From Chloroflexota bacterium (GTDB lineage: Bacteria > Chloroflexota > Anaerolineae > Anaerolineales > Villigracilaceae): a DNA stretch of 64,000 nt. The notes under the pieces are model-generated. The model worked only from the letters and a program-made list of their open reading frames with translations. It did not search any database and was not told the origin of the DNA. Both the position numbers and the translations under genes were made by a program. The stretch covers positions 1 to 64,000 of the forward strand of contig QMIW01000005.1 in the NCBI GenBank assembly GCA_024434165.1, read 5' to 3'. Of this stretch, positions 43,620 through 55,076 are shown piece by piece. Within the stretch, counting starts at the first letter, position 1, and every line of letters begins with the position of its first letter.

Positions 43620-44562
43620 CCAGGTTGATCTTGGTGCGGACGGTGTATGTGGGTTTTCGCTGCGATTCGTGATAGGTGCGCACCAGCAGTTCCGCGATCA
43701 AACCCATCAGCATGGATTGAAAGCCGAGGATGAAGAACATCACACTGGTCTGGAAGAGCGGCGAGCCGGTGACAGCCACCAGGAAGAAGATGCGCCGCAC
43801 AAACAAATACGCCATGATAAAGGCGCTGATGATCATCAACAACCCGCCCGTGCCGCCAAAAAGGTAGATCGGTTTGGAGGAATAACTGACGAGGAATTTG
43901 ACCGTGAACAGGTCGAGGACGACCTTTGCGGTTCGTTCCAGCCCGTACTTGGTCTTGCCAAACTTGCGCGGGTGGTGGTTGACGACGACCTCCGTAATGC
44001 GCGCGCCCACCGAATTGGCAAACACCGGAATGAAGCGGTGCATTTCACCGTACAGGCGAAAACCCTCCAGCACGTCGCGGCGGTAGGCTTTGAGCGTGCA
44101 GCCATAATCGTGCAGGTGAACGCCGGTGACGCGCGAAATGAGCCAGTTGGCGATCATGGAAGGGAAGTTGCGCGTGACGGCGTTATCCTTGCGGTTCTTG
44201 CGCCAGCCGCTGACGAGGTCGTAGCCTTCGTCGAGTTTGGTCAACAGCATGGGAATATCCGCCGGGTCGTTTTGCATGTCGGCGTCGAGCAGGATGATGA
44301 TCTCGCCTTTGGAATAGTCCAGCCCGGCGGCAATGGCGGCGGTCTGACCGAAGTTGCGGCGGAAGGAGATCACGCGCACGTGGTCGGGGTCTTTGGCGGC
44401 ATACTCCTGAAGGATGGACAGGCTGTTATCGCGGCTGCCGTCGTCCACGAGGATGACCTCCCAGATTTTGCCGAGGGAGTTCATGGTCTTGTAGATGGCT
44501 TCAAAGAGAAGCGTCAGGTTATCCTGTTCGTTATAGACGGGGATGACGAGGGAAAGATTCAT
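43606..44562 (-). CDS. Polyprenyl-phosphate sugar transferase (DPM1/ArnC-like GT2), 318 aa
   Basis: MNLSLVIPVYNEQDNLTLLF, VILVDDGSRDNSL and EIIILLDADMQNDPADIP mark a GT2 of the DPM1/ArnC type. Two C-terminal membrane segments (about 230-290) anchor it. It should attach a sugar from an NDP-donor to polyprenyl phosphate, giving the donor for GT-C enzymes such as the neighbour at 44559, with which it overlaps by 4 bases. Confidence 0.85.
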   Translation of the reverse strand: MNLSLVIPVYNEQDNLTLLFEAIYKTMNSLGKIWEVILVDDGSRDNSLSILQEYAAKDPDHVRVISFRRNFGQTAAIAAGLDYSKGEIIILLDADMQNDPADIPMLLTKLDEGYDLVSGWRKNRKDNAVTRNFPSMIANWLISRVTGVHLHDYGCTLKAYRRDVLEGFRLYGEMHRFIPVFANSVGARITEVVVNHHPRKFGKTKYGLERTAKVVLDLFTVKFLVSYSSKPIYLFGGTGGLLMIISAFIMAYLFVRRIFFLVAVTGSPLFQTSVMFFILGFQSMLMGLIAELLVRTYHESQRKPTYTVRTKINLDDDD

Positions 44563-46424
44563 GGCAAACGTTGAAATATCCTTAGTTCGGCGCCTTCCAC
44601 ACAGGAGGGCGAATCGGCGGGTCTGGGAAATTCCTGGAATTCCTGCGGGGTGAGGAAGTCTGCCCAGCTGGCGTAACGCTTGGCTTCGATGATGAACACG
44701 TCCGCCTCGCTTCGCCAGCGCAGATCCAGTTCGCCGTTCCAGTGGCTGAAGTAGTAAAGGACATCCGGGTCGCCGCCGATATGGAAAGTATATCCATCAT
44801 TGATCTGCGGCGGGAAGATGCGCGCCTGCGGCACGTAGATCATGGGCGTAAAGGCGTTGCCGCCGTCCCAATATACCAGACTATCGGGCGGGATGATCGA
44901 AGCGAGATACGCGCCGAGGTTTTCATGGTCGCGGATGATGTCGGTCTGGCAGTCCAGTTTGCTCCCGCCGAGGTGGAGCAGCGGCGAGAGGATGAACCCG
45001 GCAATGAGGTAGGCATGGACGAGGACAAGCGCAAAGCGGGATGTCTTGCCGCGCCTCCAAAGCAGGAACGCGGCAAGCAGAACGCCAAGCCCAAGCAAAA
45101 GCCCCAGCGTGGAACTGATGGCGCGTTTGGTCTGGACGGTTTCAAAGCCCAAGCCGTATTTCAGCGCATCTGCAATCCCAGCCCAGTCCGGCAGGAACTG
45201 CCCGGAACGGAAGCGCGGCACGATGGGCAGGTTGAGCAATCCATTGCCGACCTGCTCGAAGAGGGAGAAGCCCATCCCGGCGGAAGCTGCGATTACGAGA
45301 AAAACCGTCAATACCTGCACGGCGCGATGCGGGTTTTTGTTCCAGGCGTGCGAAAATGCGACGATGAAGAAGAGAATCCCCAGCGGGTCGAAGAAACCGA
45401 GGTAGTTGGAAAAACAGAAGACGCAGCTGTAACTCTCGTACTGGCTCGCCAGCGATGCCCAGCCGTGCATGAATACGAGCACGAAATAACTCACAGCGAG
45501 GAAAAAAGCCGTCCGCATGGCAGGAGCAGATTTCCAGTCCGCGCGAGGCGGGAGGAGAATCAAGCCGAAGAGGCTGCCCAACATCGGAAGGAAGTGATAA
45601 CGCATCCCCTGAAAGAACGAGTTCAGGCGGTTCCAAAAATCAATGCTGGGATCCCAAACCGGCACAGAGTCGGTGGGAATGCGGAAGGGGTCGAGGAAGG
45701 GTGTCAGGCTTTCGGGAAGCCAGGGCGCCCAGATCGTCATGACGCGGGGCCAGTACCAGGCATGGAAGACGAGGAGCGCCAGCGAGCCCGCCGCCAACGC
45801 CCAAATCCCTTTTTGTTTGCCGTGCTGCCAATAAACATACAGGACAAGCAAAAGCAGAATGGGCGCCATGTTCTGACGGGTAAACACCGCCACCGCCGCC
45901 AGCGCCGCTGCAAGGATAATCTGCCAAAGCGGGCGGCGCTCGTCCAGGATGAGGACGCTGATCCAGGCAAGCATACAGGCGATGAGGACCTCGGAGACCG
46001 CCTGCACGTACAATTTGATGATCATCGGGCTGAGCGCAAAGAACCAGACCGTCCCGGCGGCAAGCCAGTTCCCCGCCCAGCGGCGGGCGGTGATCCATAC
46101 GCCCAGTATGGTGAGCAAGCCCAGAAAAATCGAGAAGTATCTTCCCGTGCGCAGCCCCGCGCCGAAGATGTATTCCGCCAGTCCATAGATCAAAAACGAA
46201 AAGGGCGCCTTGTTGGTCAGCGGACCGTACGGCTCGAACGGTTGATACACCCCGGTCAGGTAATACATGCCCTTGATGAGATACGAGCCTTCATCGAGAC
46301 TGCTGACGGTGGTATGAGCATAGATGAACGCCTGAATTAAATAGAGCGCCGCCCCCACGCCCGCCAACGCAAACGGCAACCAGGCAGGCAATTCCCTATT
46401 CTTCGGCAACCTGAACATCGTCAT
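44559..46424 (-). CDS. GT39-type membrane glycosyltransferase, 621 aa
   Basis: About 12 membrane segments. The first outside loop has VSSLDEGSYLIKGM, and GPLTNKAPFSFLIYGLAEY follows; this is the GT-C family 39 arrangement, with Asp-Glu in the loop. The C-terminal 130 residues are soluble. The translation could begin at TTG 46430, but ATG 46424 or 46418 is more usual. A terminator-like hairpin ends right before it. It likely uses the polyprenyl-phosphate sugar of the gene it overlaps. Confidence 0.75.
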   Translation of the reverse strand: MTMFRLPKNRELPAWLPFALAGVGAALYLIQAFIYAHTTVSSLDEGSYLIKGMYYLTGVYQPFEPYGPLTNKAPFSFLIYGLAEYIFGAGLRTGRYFSIFLGLLTILGVWITARRWAGNWLAAGTVWFFALSPMIIKLYVQAVSEVLIACMLAWISVLILDERRPLWQIILAAALAAVAVFTRQNMAPILLLLVLYVYWQHGKQKGIWALAAGSLALLVFHAWYWPRVMTIWAPWLPESLTPFLDPFRIPTDSVPVWDPSIDFWNRLNSFFQGMRYHFLPMLGSLFGLILLPPRADWKSAPAMRTAFFLAVSYFVLVFMHGWASLASQYESYSCVFCFSNYLGFFDPLGILFFIVAFSHAWNKNPHRAVQVLTVFLVIAASAGMGFSLFEQVGNGLLNLPIVPRFRSGQFLPDWAGIADALKYGLGFETVQTKRAISSTLGLLLGLGVLLAAFLLWRRGKTSRFALVLVHAYLIAGFILSPLLHLGGSKLDCQTDIIRDHENLGAYLASIIPPDSLVYWDGGNAFTPMIYVPQARIFPPQINDGYTFHIGGDPDVLYYFSHWNGELDLRWRSEADVFIIEAKRYASWADFLTPQEFQEFPRPADSPSCVEGAELRIFQRLP

Positions 46425-46433
46425 AAACAAAAG

Positions 46434-46464
46434 AAGTGACAGTCACCCGCGATGACCGTCACTT
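46434..46464 (-). terminator. Intrinsic terminator-like hairpin after gmd
   Basis: AAGTGACAGTCA (46434-46445) and TGACCGTCACTT (46453-46464) pair over 12 bases; the one mismatch is G-U in the minus-strand RNA. CTTTTGTTT follows on that strand, overlapping the next gene's start. It would end or attenuate transcription between gmd and the GT39 gene. Confidence 0.6.
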
Positions 46465-46468
46465 TGCA

Positions 46469-49059
<2,591 letters not shown>

Positions 49060-49080
49060 ATCCCACTTTTTACCATGAAA

Positions 49081-50847
49081 TCACCCGCATCCAGCCACCC
49101 GATAGACTTTCGCCGCCGGCAGGGAAAAAACAGCCTGATACCAATCCGGCAAGTCGTCGAGCAAATCTGCGGCAAAGCTTTGGGGCATCCCGCCGACGTA
49201 AATGTAGCCCAGGTTCTTCCTGCACAACAGGGCGTGACCCTCCGGCTGGTCGAGGCGCAGACCATTTGGGGCGAGCGCGGCGCTGCGGGAAATGAGCGGC
49301 GCGATCCAAATTCCGCCGTCCACGCCGGTGCGTGTGCCGGGCGACTCGAGCGCGGTCACATACAAACCGGCGGAGGCGATGAGGATATTCGCATCGGGCG
49401 GGAGGGTTTTATCCATCCACGCGATGGCAGCCAGGTCGTCGTAGGTAACCAGTTGACAACAATCGGACGGGTAAAACTCATGCCGAAGGCTTGCGTTCCA
49501 CAGAACCAGCCCAAAGAGAAGAAAAGCCGTCAGGCGGGCTGGCGGCTGCCAGTCCGGTTTGAGGCGGGCGAGCGATTGCGTCAACCCTGAGAGTCCCAAT
49601 CCTCCCAAAATGGAGAGTGGAAGATACATCATCATCTGCACGTAGGGACGGTCGAGCAGGGTTTGGACGCCATAACCGGGGATGTGGATGGGAATGAACA
49701 AGCCGGAGAAGAGCAAGGCAGGCAAGAGGAGGAGGAGAAAGGTCAGGTCGTTATGGAAGCGGGCGGCGAAAAGGGAAAGGAAGAGGATCAGGGCGAGCAT
49801 CCAAACATCGGAATTTCGATAGCCGTTCACGAGAGGCTGGAGGACGGGGCTTTGCCAGACACAGCCAATCTCCACCGTCAGAATTGCGAGGAGGCAGGCG
49901 AATGTCAGGCGCTGGAATTTCAGAGGCAGCCGTTTTCGCCGCTCGACGGCAAACAGCGCAGCCGCCAGCATGACGAAGAAAACCAGGGAACGTGTGTGTA
50001 TCAAAACGGATGTGAAAACGCCCGCGCCCAGCATGAAATAAAGCGATAGCCGTCTGAATTCGAAGCGGTCGTTTCGATATGCCGCGTAACCGAGACCCAA
50101 TACGAAATGAACGCAGACCAGACCCAGGAGCGCGGGATATTTCCCCCAATCCAGAAGATGCGCGGGCATGTGCCAGCCGAACCCGGCGAGCAGAACGGTG
50201 AAGAGCGCGGCCGCGTCCGAACCGGTTTCGCGCCGGGCGATAAAAAACAGGGAAACGGGAAGGATGGCGAGAATCACCTGCCCAAACACCAGCATGACCT
50301 CGATGATGTTCGATTGGAAGAAACGAACGAACGCCAAGATCAGAACGTGATAGCCGATGTGATAATACGCTCCCTGCCCATTGGCGGGAACTTCCTTTGC
50401 CTCCAAAAGTATTTTGATGAGACGGTAATGCTCCGCCGAGTCGAAATAGGATGGCAGGACCGCCTTCTGCAAAAATGCGGAACGCAAAACGAGGGAAACG
50501 GCAAGGAAGAAAATCAGCGCCGCAAAAGGCGGGGATATAGATATACGCTCCATCCTTTTTACGACCATGAACAGGGAAAGGAGAAGAAGCACGGCGGCGA
50601 TGAGCCTTCCAACCGCCGCTCCAAAAAGCGCTGAAACGGAAAACAGCAGAACAGCCCAGAGTCCAACAGGAAGAAGCCACCCTGAAATGGAAAGGGAGAA
50701 GTATTCGGCGGAAGCCGGATTTTTACCGAAAATCTTCGAGAGCGCGCGATGGATGACGAACTGCCCCCACGCGAGAATGAGCAAAACCGATGCAAGCGTC
50801 CCGGCGTGACTGCCCAGCGCGCGAAAACCGTCCAGCCAGATATTCAT
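49081..50847 (-). CDS. Polytopic GT-C-like membrane protein, 588 aa
   Basis: About 12 membrane segments to residue 440 and a soluble C-terminal part to 588. The loop with SAEHYRLIKILLEAKEVP and then QGAYYHIGYHVLILAF resembles the acidic loop of GT-C proteins. A frame to 51138 overlaps the neighbouring small gene and has no coding sense; ATG at 50847 sits 5 bases after that gene. The tail is similar in plan to those at 7706 and 40643 (a nucleotide-free extracellular domain) but not in sequence. No family name assigned. Confidence 0.6.
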   Translation of the reverse strand: MNIWLDGFRALGSHAGTLASVLLILAWGQFVIHRALSKIFGKNPASAEYFSLSISGWLLPVGLWAVLLFSVSALFGAAVGRLIAAVLLLLSLFMVVKRMERISISPPFAALIFFLAVSLVLRSAFLQKAVLPSYFDSAEHYRLIKILLEAKEVPANGQGAYYHIGYHVLILAFVRFFQSNIIEVMLVFGQVILAILPVSLFFIARRETGSDAAALFTVLLAGFGWHMPAHLLDWGKYPALLGLVCVHFVLGLGYAAYRNDRFEFRRLSLYFMLGAGVFTSVLIHTRSLVFFVMLAAALFAVERRKRLPLKFQRLTFACLLAILTVEIGCVWQSPVLQPLVNGYRNSDVWMLALILFLSLFAARFHNDLTFLLLLLPALLFSGLFIPIHIPGYGVQTLLDRPYVQMMMYLPLSILGGLGLSGLTQSLARLKPDWQPPARLTAFLLFGLVLWNASLRHEFYPSDCCQLVTYDDLAAIAWMDKTLPPDANILIASAGLYVTALESPGTRTGVDGGIWIAPLISRSAALAPNGLRLDQPEGHALLCRKNLGYIYVGGMPQSFAADLLDDLPDWYQAVFSLPAAKVYRVAGCG

Positions 50848-50852
50848 GGAAT

Positions 50853-51476
50853 TTATGGATAATTGGGATAACCTGGCGTCGCAGCGGTCGAGGTGGGGGC
50901 TGGCGTTCCGCCGGGCGGGGGGGTCTCTCCGGGGGCAAGCGTCCTGGTTGGGACCTGGGTGTTGTTCCCTGCCCGCGGCGTGGATGCGCCGAGTTCCGAC
51001 GACCCTTCGGCAGTGGGCGCGGAAGCGATCAGAACCGCCGTCACGGTAAACCTGCCCTTTGCCAGCAGGCGGTCGTCCTTTTTCGAAAGGATGCGAATCT
51101 CGATGCGTTCGTCCAGGTTGATTGAAGCCCCGATACACCAGACAATGGTCGGAACGTCGTCGTTTTTATCGCATTCGTAGCGGCTCTCACCCGTCACCCT
51201 TTCCACCAGCAGGTAAAACGCGGGGAATTTCTTCTCCGGCACGAACAGGTTGACGATGGTGTTCCCATCCCCGTCCCGCCCAAAGGACAACACGCACAGG
51301 TCTTCGAGGTCTGCGCCGCAATATGCGAAGAAGACCGGCTCCGCTGTGGATTTCGCGATTTGCCCCAAACGATATGCCTTCCAGCCGAACCATGCAAGCA
51401 GGGTAAAGACCGCCGCTCCGCCGAAAAGGAGGAGCAAAATCCCTGGCTTGGAAAACCTCTTGAACATTACAGCCAT
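50853..51476 (-). CDS. Membrane-anchored hypothetical protein with Pro/Thr tail, 207 aa
   Basis: I do not recognise it. One N-terminal membrane segment (about residues 12-30) follows basic residues, then a domain of about 110 residues with four cysteines (YCGADLEDLC, YECDKND, WCIGASI) that may form disulfides. The last 45 residues are rich in Pro, Thr and Ala and end NYP. It is probably exported and anchored, like other TPT-tailed proteins here. ATG at 51476; the internal ATG at 51467 is possible. Confidence 0.65.
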   Translation of the reverse strand: MAVMFKRFSKPGILLLLFGGAAVFTLLAWFGWKAYRLGQIAKSTAEPVFFAYCGADLEDLCVLSFGRDGDGNTIVNLFVPEKKFPAFYLLVERVTGESRYECDKNDDVPTIVWCIGASINLDERIEIRILSKKDDRLLAKGRFTVTAVLIASAPTAEGSSELGASTPRAGNNTQVPTRTLAPGETPPPGGTPAPTSTAATPGYPNYP

Positions 51477-51586
51477 TCTACCACCGCAGGTTCACCGCCC
51501 CGCGCGGACGGTCAGCGGCGTGAATGAACTTCTCAAACCTGGCGTACTGCTTACAGCGAATCTGACGGCGGTGAGAAAGGAAAAAT

Positions 51587-52504
51587 TTATTTATTTGCAG
51601 GTGTGATCTCTTTTGTGGTGGCATCAAGCCACCATTTTTTATTTTCGCTATCTTCCAAAAGAATTTGCCTTTCAACATTCCATTCAATAGGTCTGAAGCT
51701 TTCCTCACTGTTATCAACCAAGATTGTTTGCTGACCCGTTTCCGGAAAGAGTTGAAAAATATAGCTGAATGGGAAGATCAACTCACATGCTCCTATATAG
51801 TGAGCATAAATAAGCGATTTTCCATCAGGCGACCAATATATATCACTTGTATCTGTTACAAAATTCTGAGGATTTTCAACTTTAGGCAATTGGAAAGTCG
51901 TAGTAGTTTTTTCTTCAAAATCAAGAATGGATACATTTCCACCAAAAGTACCGATATACGCTAGTTTTTCCTCATCTGGGGATAAAGCCATCCAAGTTGC
52001 TTTATCGTCTCGCAATGTGACTTCTTCACCATTCGATAAATCGAACTTGATTAGGTCAAGCCCACCGGGTTGGAAATACCCAAAGCAACCGTCATTAAAT
52101 GTTGGTAAATGGGAATAATATAAATACTTACCATCCTGCGACCATTTGAAAATATATGGATATGTAAATCCCGGAAGCGGGTTGTCGTCTTTATTAACAT
52201 CCTTCTGCTCAATAATCCAGCTATGATTATTATGATTACGAGAGACCTTGAAGAGCAAGTCTTTAGAAGTTTCACTTGATGTGAGTATAACTGTTCCTGT
52301 CCACTCCCCATTTGGAGATGCATTTTCTTGAAAGACAACCGTTTCGGCAATTGGTGTACTTGTCATAGTAGGAGTTACGGTTGGCAAAGAAGTAGGAGTA
52401 CTAATCTCTGTAAACTCAGGCTGAACTGGTATCTCTGGGGTTGGTTGACAACTTACCAAGGCAAAAAGAATGATCAGTGATAAGAGCTTTACTTTTAGCT
52501 GCAT
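51587..52504 (-). CDS. Secreted lipoprotein with TolB-like propeller, 305 aa
   Basis: A lipoprotein signal (IILFALVSCQ, Cys at about residue 19), then a Thr/Pro linker (about 33-55). The rest repeats SPDGKSL- and SQDGKYLYY-type strands (about 120-300) that look like a TolB/PD40 beta-propeller with four or five blades. It would be tethered outside the membrane; its partner is unknown. It is clearly AT-richer than its neighbours and has no sugar-gene relatives beside it, so it may be an inserted gene. GGGAG lies upstream of the ATG. Confidence 0.7.
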   Translation of the reverse strand: MQLKVKLLSLIILFALVSCQPTPEIPVQPEFTEISTPTSLPTVTPTMTSTPIAETVVFQENASPNGEWTGTVILTSSETSKDLLFKVSRNHNNHSWIIEQKDVNKDDNPLPGFTYPYIFKWSQDGKYLYYSHLPTFNDGCFGYFQPGGLDLIKFDLSNGEEVTLRDDKATWMALSPDEEKLAYIGTFGGNVSILDFEEKTTTTFQLPKVENPQNFVTDTSDIYWSPDGKSLIYAHYIGACELIFPFSYIFQLFPETGQQTILVDNSEESFRPIEWNVERQILLEDSENKKWWLDATTKEITPANK

Positions 52505-52530
52505 ATTTATTCACTCCCATTCTAAAAAGC

Positions 52531-53694
52531 TTAAAATTTACATACCTTTTGTATTGTTGTCATCACCCGCTCTTCGCGTTTGACCCACGTCAACTGCTCC
52601 ACATCCACCCGCGCTTGCGCACCCAACGCCAACCGGCGCGGCTCATCGGCAAGCAACGACTCAATCGCCGCTCTCCAATTTCCTATTCCCCATTCCCTAT
52701 TCCTTTCCTCCACCGGCTCCACCAACACCGCATTCCCCTCATTCAACACCTCGCGTATCGAAGGCAAATCCGCCGAAACGATTCCCCGTCCCGCCGCCAT
52801 GTACTCGAACATCTTCATCGGGTTGATGACCTCGGCAATATCCTGTCCGCTCGAAGCCTCGATGGAACGCGAGTATGGCATCAGCAGCACATCCGCTGCC
52901 GCCTGATACAACGGAATCGACTCATGCTTCACAAAGCCGGTCATCGTCACGTTGGTCATTTTGGATTCATTCAATTTTCCGCGCCAAAAATCCACCAACT
53001 CGGGCGTGCCGCCCACCCAGAGGAAATTCACGTTCGGCATTTGCTTTGCCAACTCAAAGAGCAAATCCGCGCCGCGCCCGGGGTAAATGTGACCTGTGAA
53101 TCCAACGGTCAACCCCTCTTTCAAATTCAATTGACGACGCGCTTCGATGGGACTGGGCAAACCCGCATACTTCTCCAACTCGACGCCGTTCGGCGCGAGC
53201 AATACCGCTTCATTCGGGAACTGGTAGTTGGTCGAGCGCTCCAAAGCCTTTCTCAACGCTGACGTGGTGACCGTCATTACTTTGGGAGTCTTCTGCTTCC
53301 AAAACTGTCTCATCCACCACACGCCGAGTTTGCCGGAATTGTCCGCGTGCATTTCGAGCACCACGGGGTAGCCCATCCACGCGCCCAACGCCGCGGACTG
53401 GGGCAGCCAGGTGTAGATCAACTCCGCGCCAAATTTCTTCGCAGCCCGCTGGGCATGGACGATAAAGTCGAGGCGTTTGAGTCCGCTGATGGACGGGAGC
53501 AATTCAAGGTCGGGTGTGAGGCGTAATCCGTAATGCGTGAGGAGCGTCTCTTTAGATACAGGTTTCGCCTCAGCAGGCGCGAACATCTTGAGATCATGTC
53601 CCAATTGAAGCAATGCCTGAGCAACCTTCATCGCCTGAATCGAATTGGCGGTGAGAGATGGAATCCTTGAATTTGTGATGAGCGCGATTTTCAT
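52531..53694 (-). CDS. Glycosyltransferase family 4, 387 aa, with repeat insertion
   Basis: KIALITNSRIPSLTANSIQ is the N-terminal strand and the donor domain has LTVGFTGHIYPGRGADLL. The C-terminal motif is altered: NPMKMFEYMAAGRGIVSAD replaces the classic EX7E. Residues near 330 (NREWGIGN) are the translation of a GGGAATA-type repeat (52681-52706) inserted in frame. The start codon follows a GGGAATAGG repeat that doubles as its ribosome site. Confidence 0.75.
   Translation of the reverse strand: MKIALITNSRIPSLTANSIQAMKVAQALLQLGHDLKMFAPAEAKPVSKETLLTHYGLRLTPDLELLPSISGLKRLDFIVHAQRAAKKFGAELIYTWLPQSAALGAWMGYPVVLEMHADNSGKLGVWWMRQFWKQKTPKVMTVTTSALRKALERSTNYQFPNEAVLLAPNGVELEKYAGLPSPIEARRQLNLKEGLTVGFTGHIYPGRGADLLFELAKQMPNVNFLWVGGTPELVDFWRGKLNESKMTNVTMTGFVKHESIPLYQAAADVLLMPYSRSIEASSGQDIAEVINPMKMFEYMAAGRGIVSADLPSIREVLNEGNAVLVEPVEERNREWGIGNWRAAIESLLADEPRRLALGAQARVDVEQLTWVKREERVMTTIQKVCKF
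52677..52710. repeat. (ATTCCCT)n heptamer repeat inside a glycosyltransferase gene
   Basis: ATTTCCTATTCCCCATTCCC and CTATTCCTTTCC form imperfect seven-base units. The same unit occurs at 53694-53718 between this gene and the flippase. Confidence 0.6.
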
Positions 53695-53718
53695 CCTATT
53701 CCCTATTCCCTATTTCCT
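53694..53718. repeat. (ATTCCCT)n heptamer repeat at a gene junction
   Basis: Three units of CCTATTCCCTATTCC form. On the minus strand it encodes the last residues of the flippase (IGNRE, stop) and gives the purine-rich GGGAATAGG before the next ATG. Confidence 0.6.
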
Positions 53719-55012
53719 TCAACCCACGCAGCACCATCGTCCCCACTGAGGCAATGTAATAGAACGAGAGCAGACCGCCCGCCGCCGCGACCCCATAAAC
53801 CGGCACAAGCCAGAATGAAAGCGCGAGTTTGATGATGCCTGCCGCGAGTGTGACATAGACAGGGAACTCCGGCAAACCGAGCGCCAACAATAGCGGACGA
53901 TTCCAAAAGAGGATGTAATTGAAGACCAAGCCGATGGTCAGCGCAACGAGGGCGGGGTAGGCAGCGAGATATTCTTTACCCGAATAAATTTGAATGACCC
54001 AATGACCAAAGAGAATCAAGCCCGCGCCAATGGCAATGTTATAGGCAAATGAAAACGCGGTGATTTTTTTGAGAAAACTTTTGAGCCTGCCCCATGCTTT
54101 TTCAACTGCAAGTTTATTGATCTCCGGGAAGGTCGTGGCAATCAGCGGGTCGGCGGGGATGGCGAGGAAATGCGTGATGGTGTATGCCACGCGATAATAT
54201 CCAACCGCAGTGGTATTGAGAAAGAAGCCCACCCAGATCAACTCACTCTCGCGGAATAGTTTGATGATGGTCGCGCTGATGTTGGAACTGAACGCAAAGC
54301 GGAAAATTTCTCTGCGCGCCGTGAGTTTTGAGAAGGGCGTGCGCCACCATCCGCTGCCGAGTTTTTCTTTTAGTTGCTTTTGAGCGAGAGCGAAAAGTCC
54401 CAGTCCAAGAATGGATTTGCCAATGAGATAAGCAATCAAAACTATGGTGATACTGCCGCCGAAAAAGAACGCCCCCGTGATAATGAGTGTGGTAACGATG
54501 GCTTGAATTAAATTGACCGTCCCCTGTAAGTTGATCTTTTCAGTGATCTGCAAAACGCCTGTGGATGTTTCGGTATTAAAGTTCGCCAGCAGGTTGATGG
54601 CAAAGACCGTGAACATCCATGCAATGTCGGGGGTCTTGGCAAGGTATGTTTCAGCAAGCTGCGCAGTGAAAAGCACAACGAGAAATGCAACGAGCGAAAC
54701 TGCGGCTTCGGTCAGCCCGGCAGCTTTGAGCAAGGCAGAGGCTTTTTCTTTTTCCTGCTTGTTCAGGTATTCGCCGCCATAGCGCACCACCAACTCGCCC
54801 ATGCGAAACGAGAAGATGCTGTTCACCGTCGAAGCGAACGCCATCACCACGCCGATGAGACCGAACCCAGCCGGTCCGAGCAGGCGCGTCGCCATGATGC
54901 CCTGCACTACGCTGAGTCCCAGTGCGAGGGTGTTGTTGCTGAACAACGATCCGCTGGAGCGCAGCACTCTGGCAAACAGTGGGTCATTTTTGAATTTGGA
55001 GAGAAGGGACAT
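53696..55012 (-). CDS. wzx: Wzx-type polysaccharide flippase, 438 aa
   Basis: A MATE/MOP-superfamily membrane protein with about 12 to 14 segments. RSSGSLFSNNTLALGLSVVQ, then TRLLGPAGFGLIGVVMA is the Polysacc_synt opening. It moves undecaprenyl-linked oligosaccharide across the inner membrane. Its C-terminal IGNRE is encoded by the heptamer repeat at 53694. A recognisable Wzy polymerase is not next to it. Confidence 0.85.
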   Translation of the reverse strand: MSLLSKFKNDPLFARVLRSSGSLFSNNTLALGLSVVQGIMATRLLGPAGFGLIGVVMAFASTVNSIFSFRMGELVVRYGGEYLNKQEKEKASALLKAAGLTEAAVSLVAFLVVLFTAQLAETYLAKTPDIAWMFTVFAINLLANFNTETSTGVLQITEKINLQGTVNLIQAIVTTLIITGAFFFGGSITIVLIAYLIGKSILGLGLFALAQKQLKEKLGSGWWRTPFSKLTARREIFRFAFSSNISATIIKLFRESELIWVGFFLNTTAVGYYRVAYTITHFLAIPADPLIATTFPEINKLAVEKAWGRLKSFLKKITAFSFAYNIAIGAGLILFGHWVIQIYSGKEYLAAYPALVALTIGLVFNYILFWNRPLLLALGLPEFPVYVTLAAGIIKLALSFWLVPVYGVAAAGGLLSFYYIASVGTMVLRGLKEIGNRE

Positions 55013-55039
55013 TGAAAGAAATTATAAACGCTTACAAAA

Positions 55040-55072
55040 AGACCTCGGAAGTCTTGCAGACTTCCGAGGTCT
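55040..55072 (-). terminator. Hairpin of the GACC...GGTC family, 15-bp arms, acting as terminator
   Basis: AGACCTCGGAAGTCT-TGC-AGACTTCCGAGGTCT is a perfect inverted repeat. On the minus strand it is followed by TTTTTGTAAG, so it can end transcription after the epimerase at 55077. The architecture equals that at 61257. Confidence 0.7.
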
Positions 55073-55076
55073 GGTA

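Noticed and set aside
44742-46340. Open frame of 532 codons on the plus strand
   Set aside because: Antisense to the GT39 gene; low-complexity charged translation.
49081-51138. A 685-codon form of the membrane protein
   Set aside because: The extra N-terminal part overlaps the small anchored protein and has no coding character; 50847 is the sensible start.
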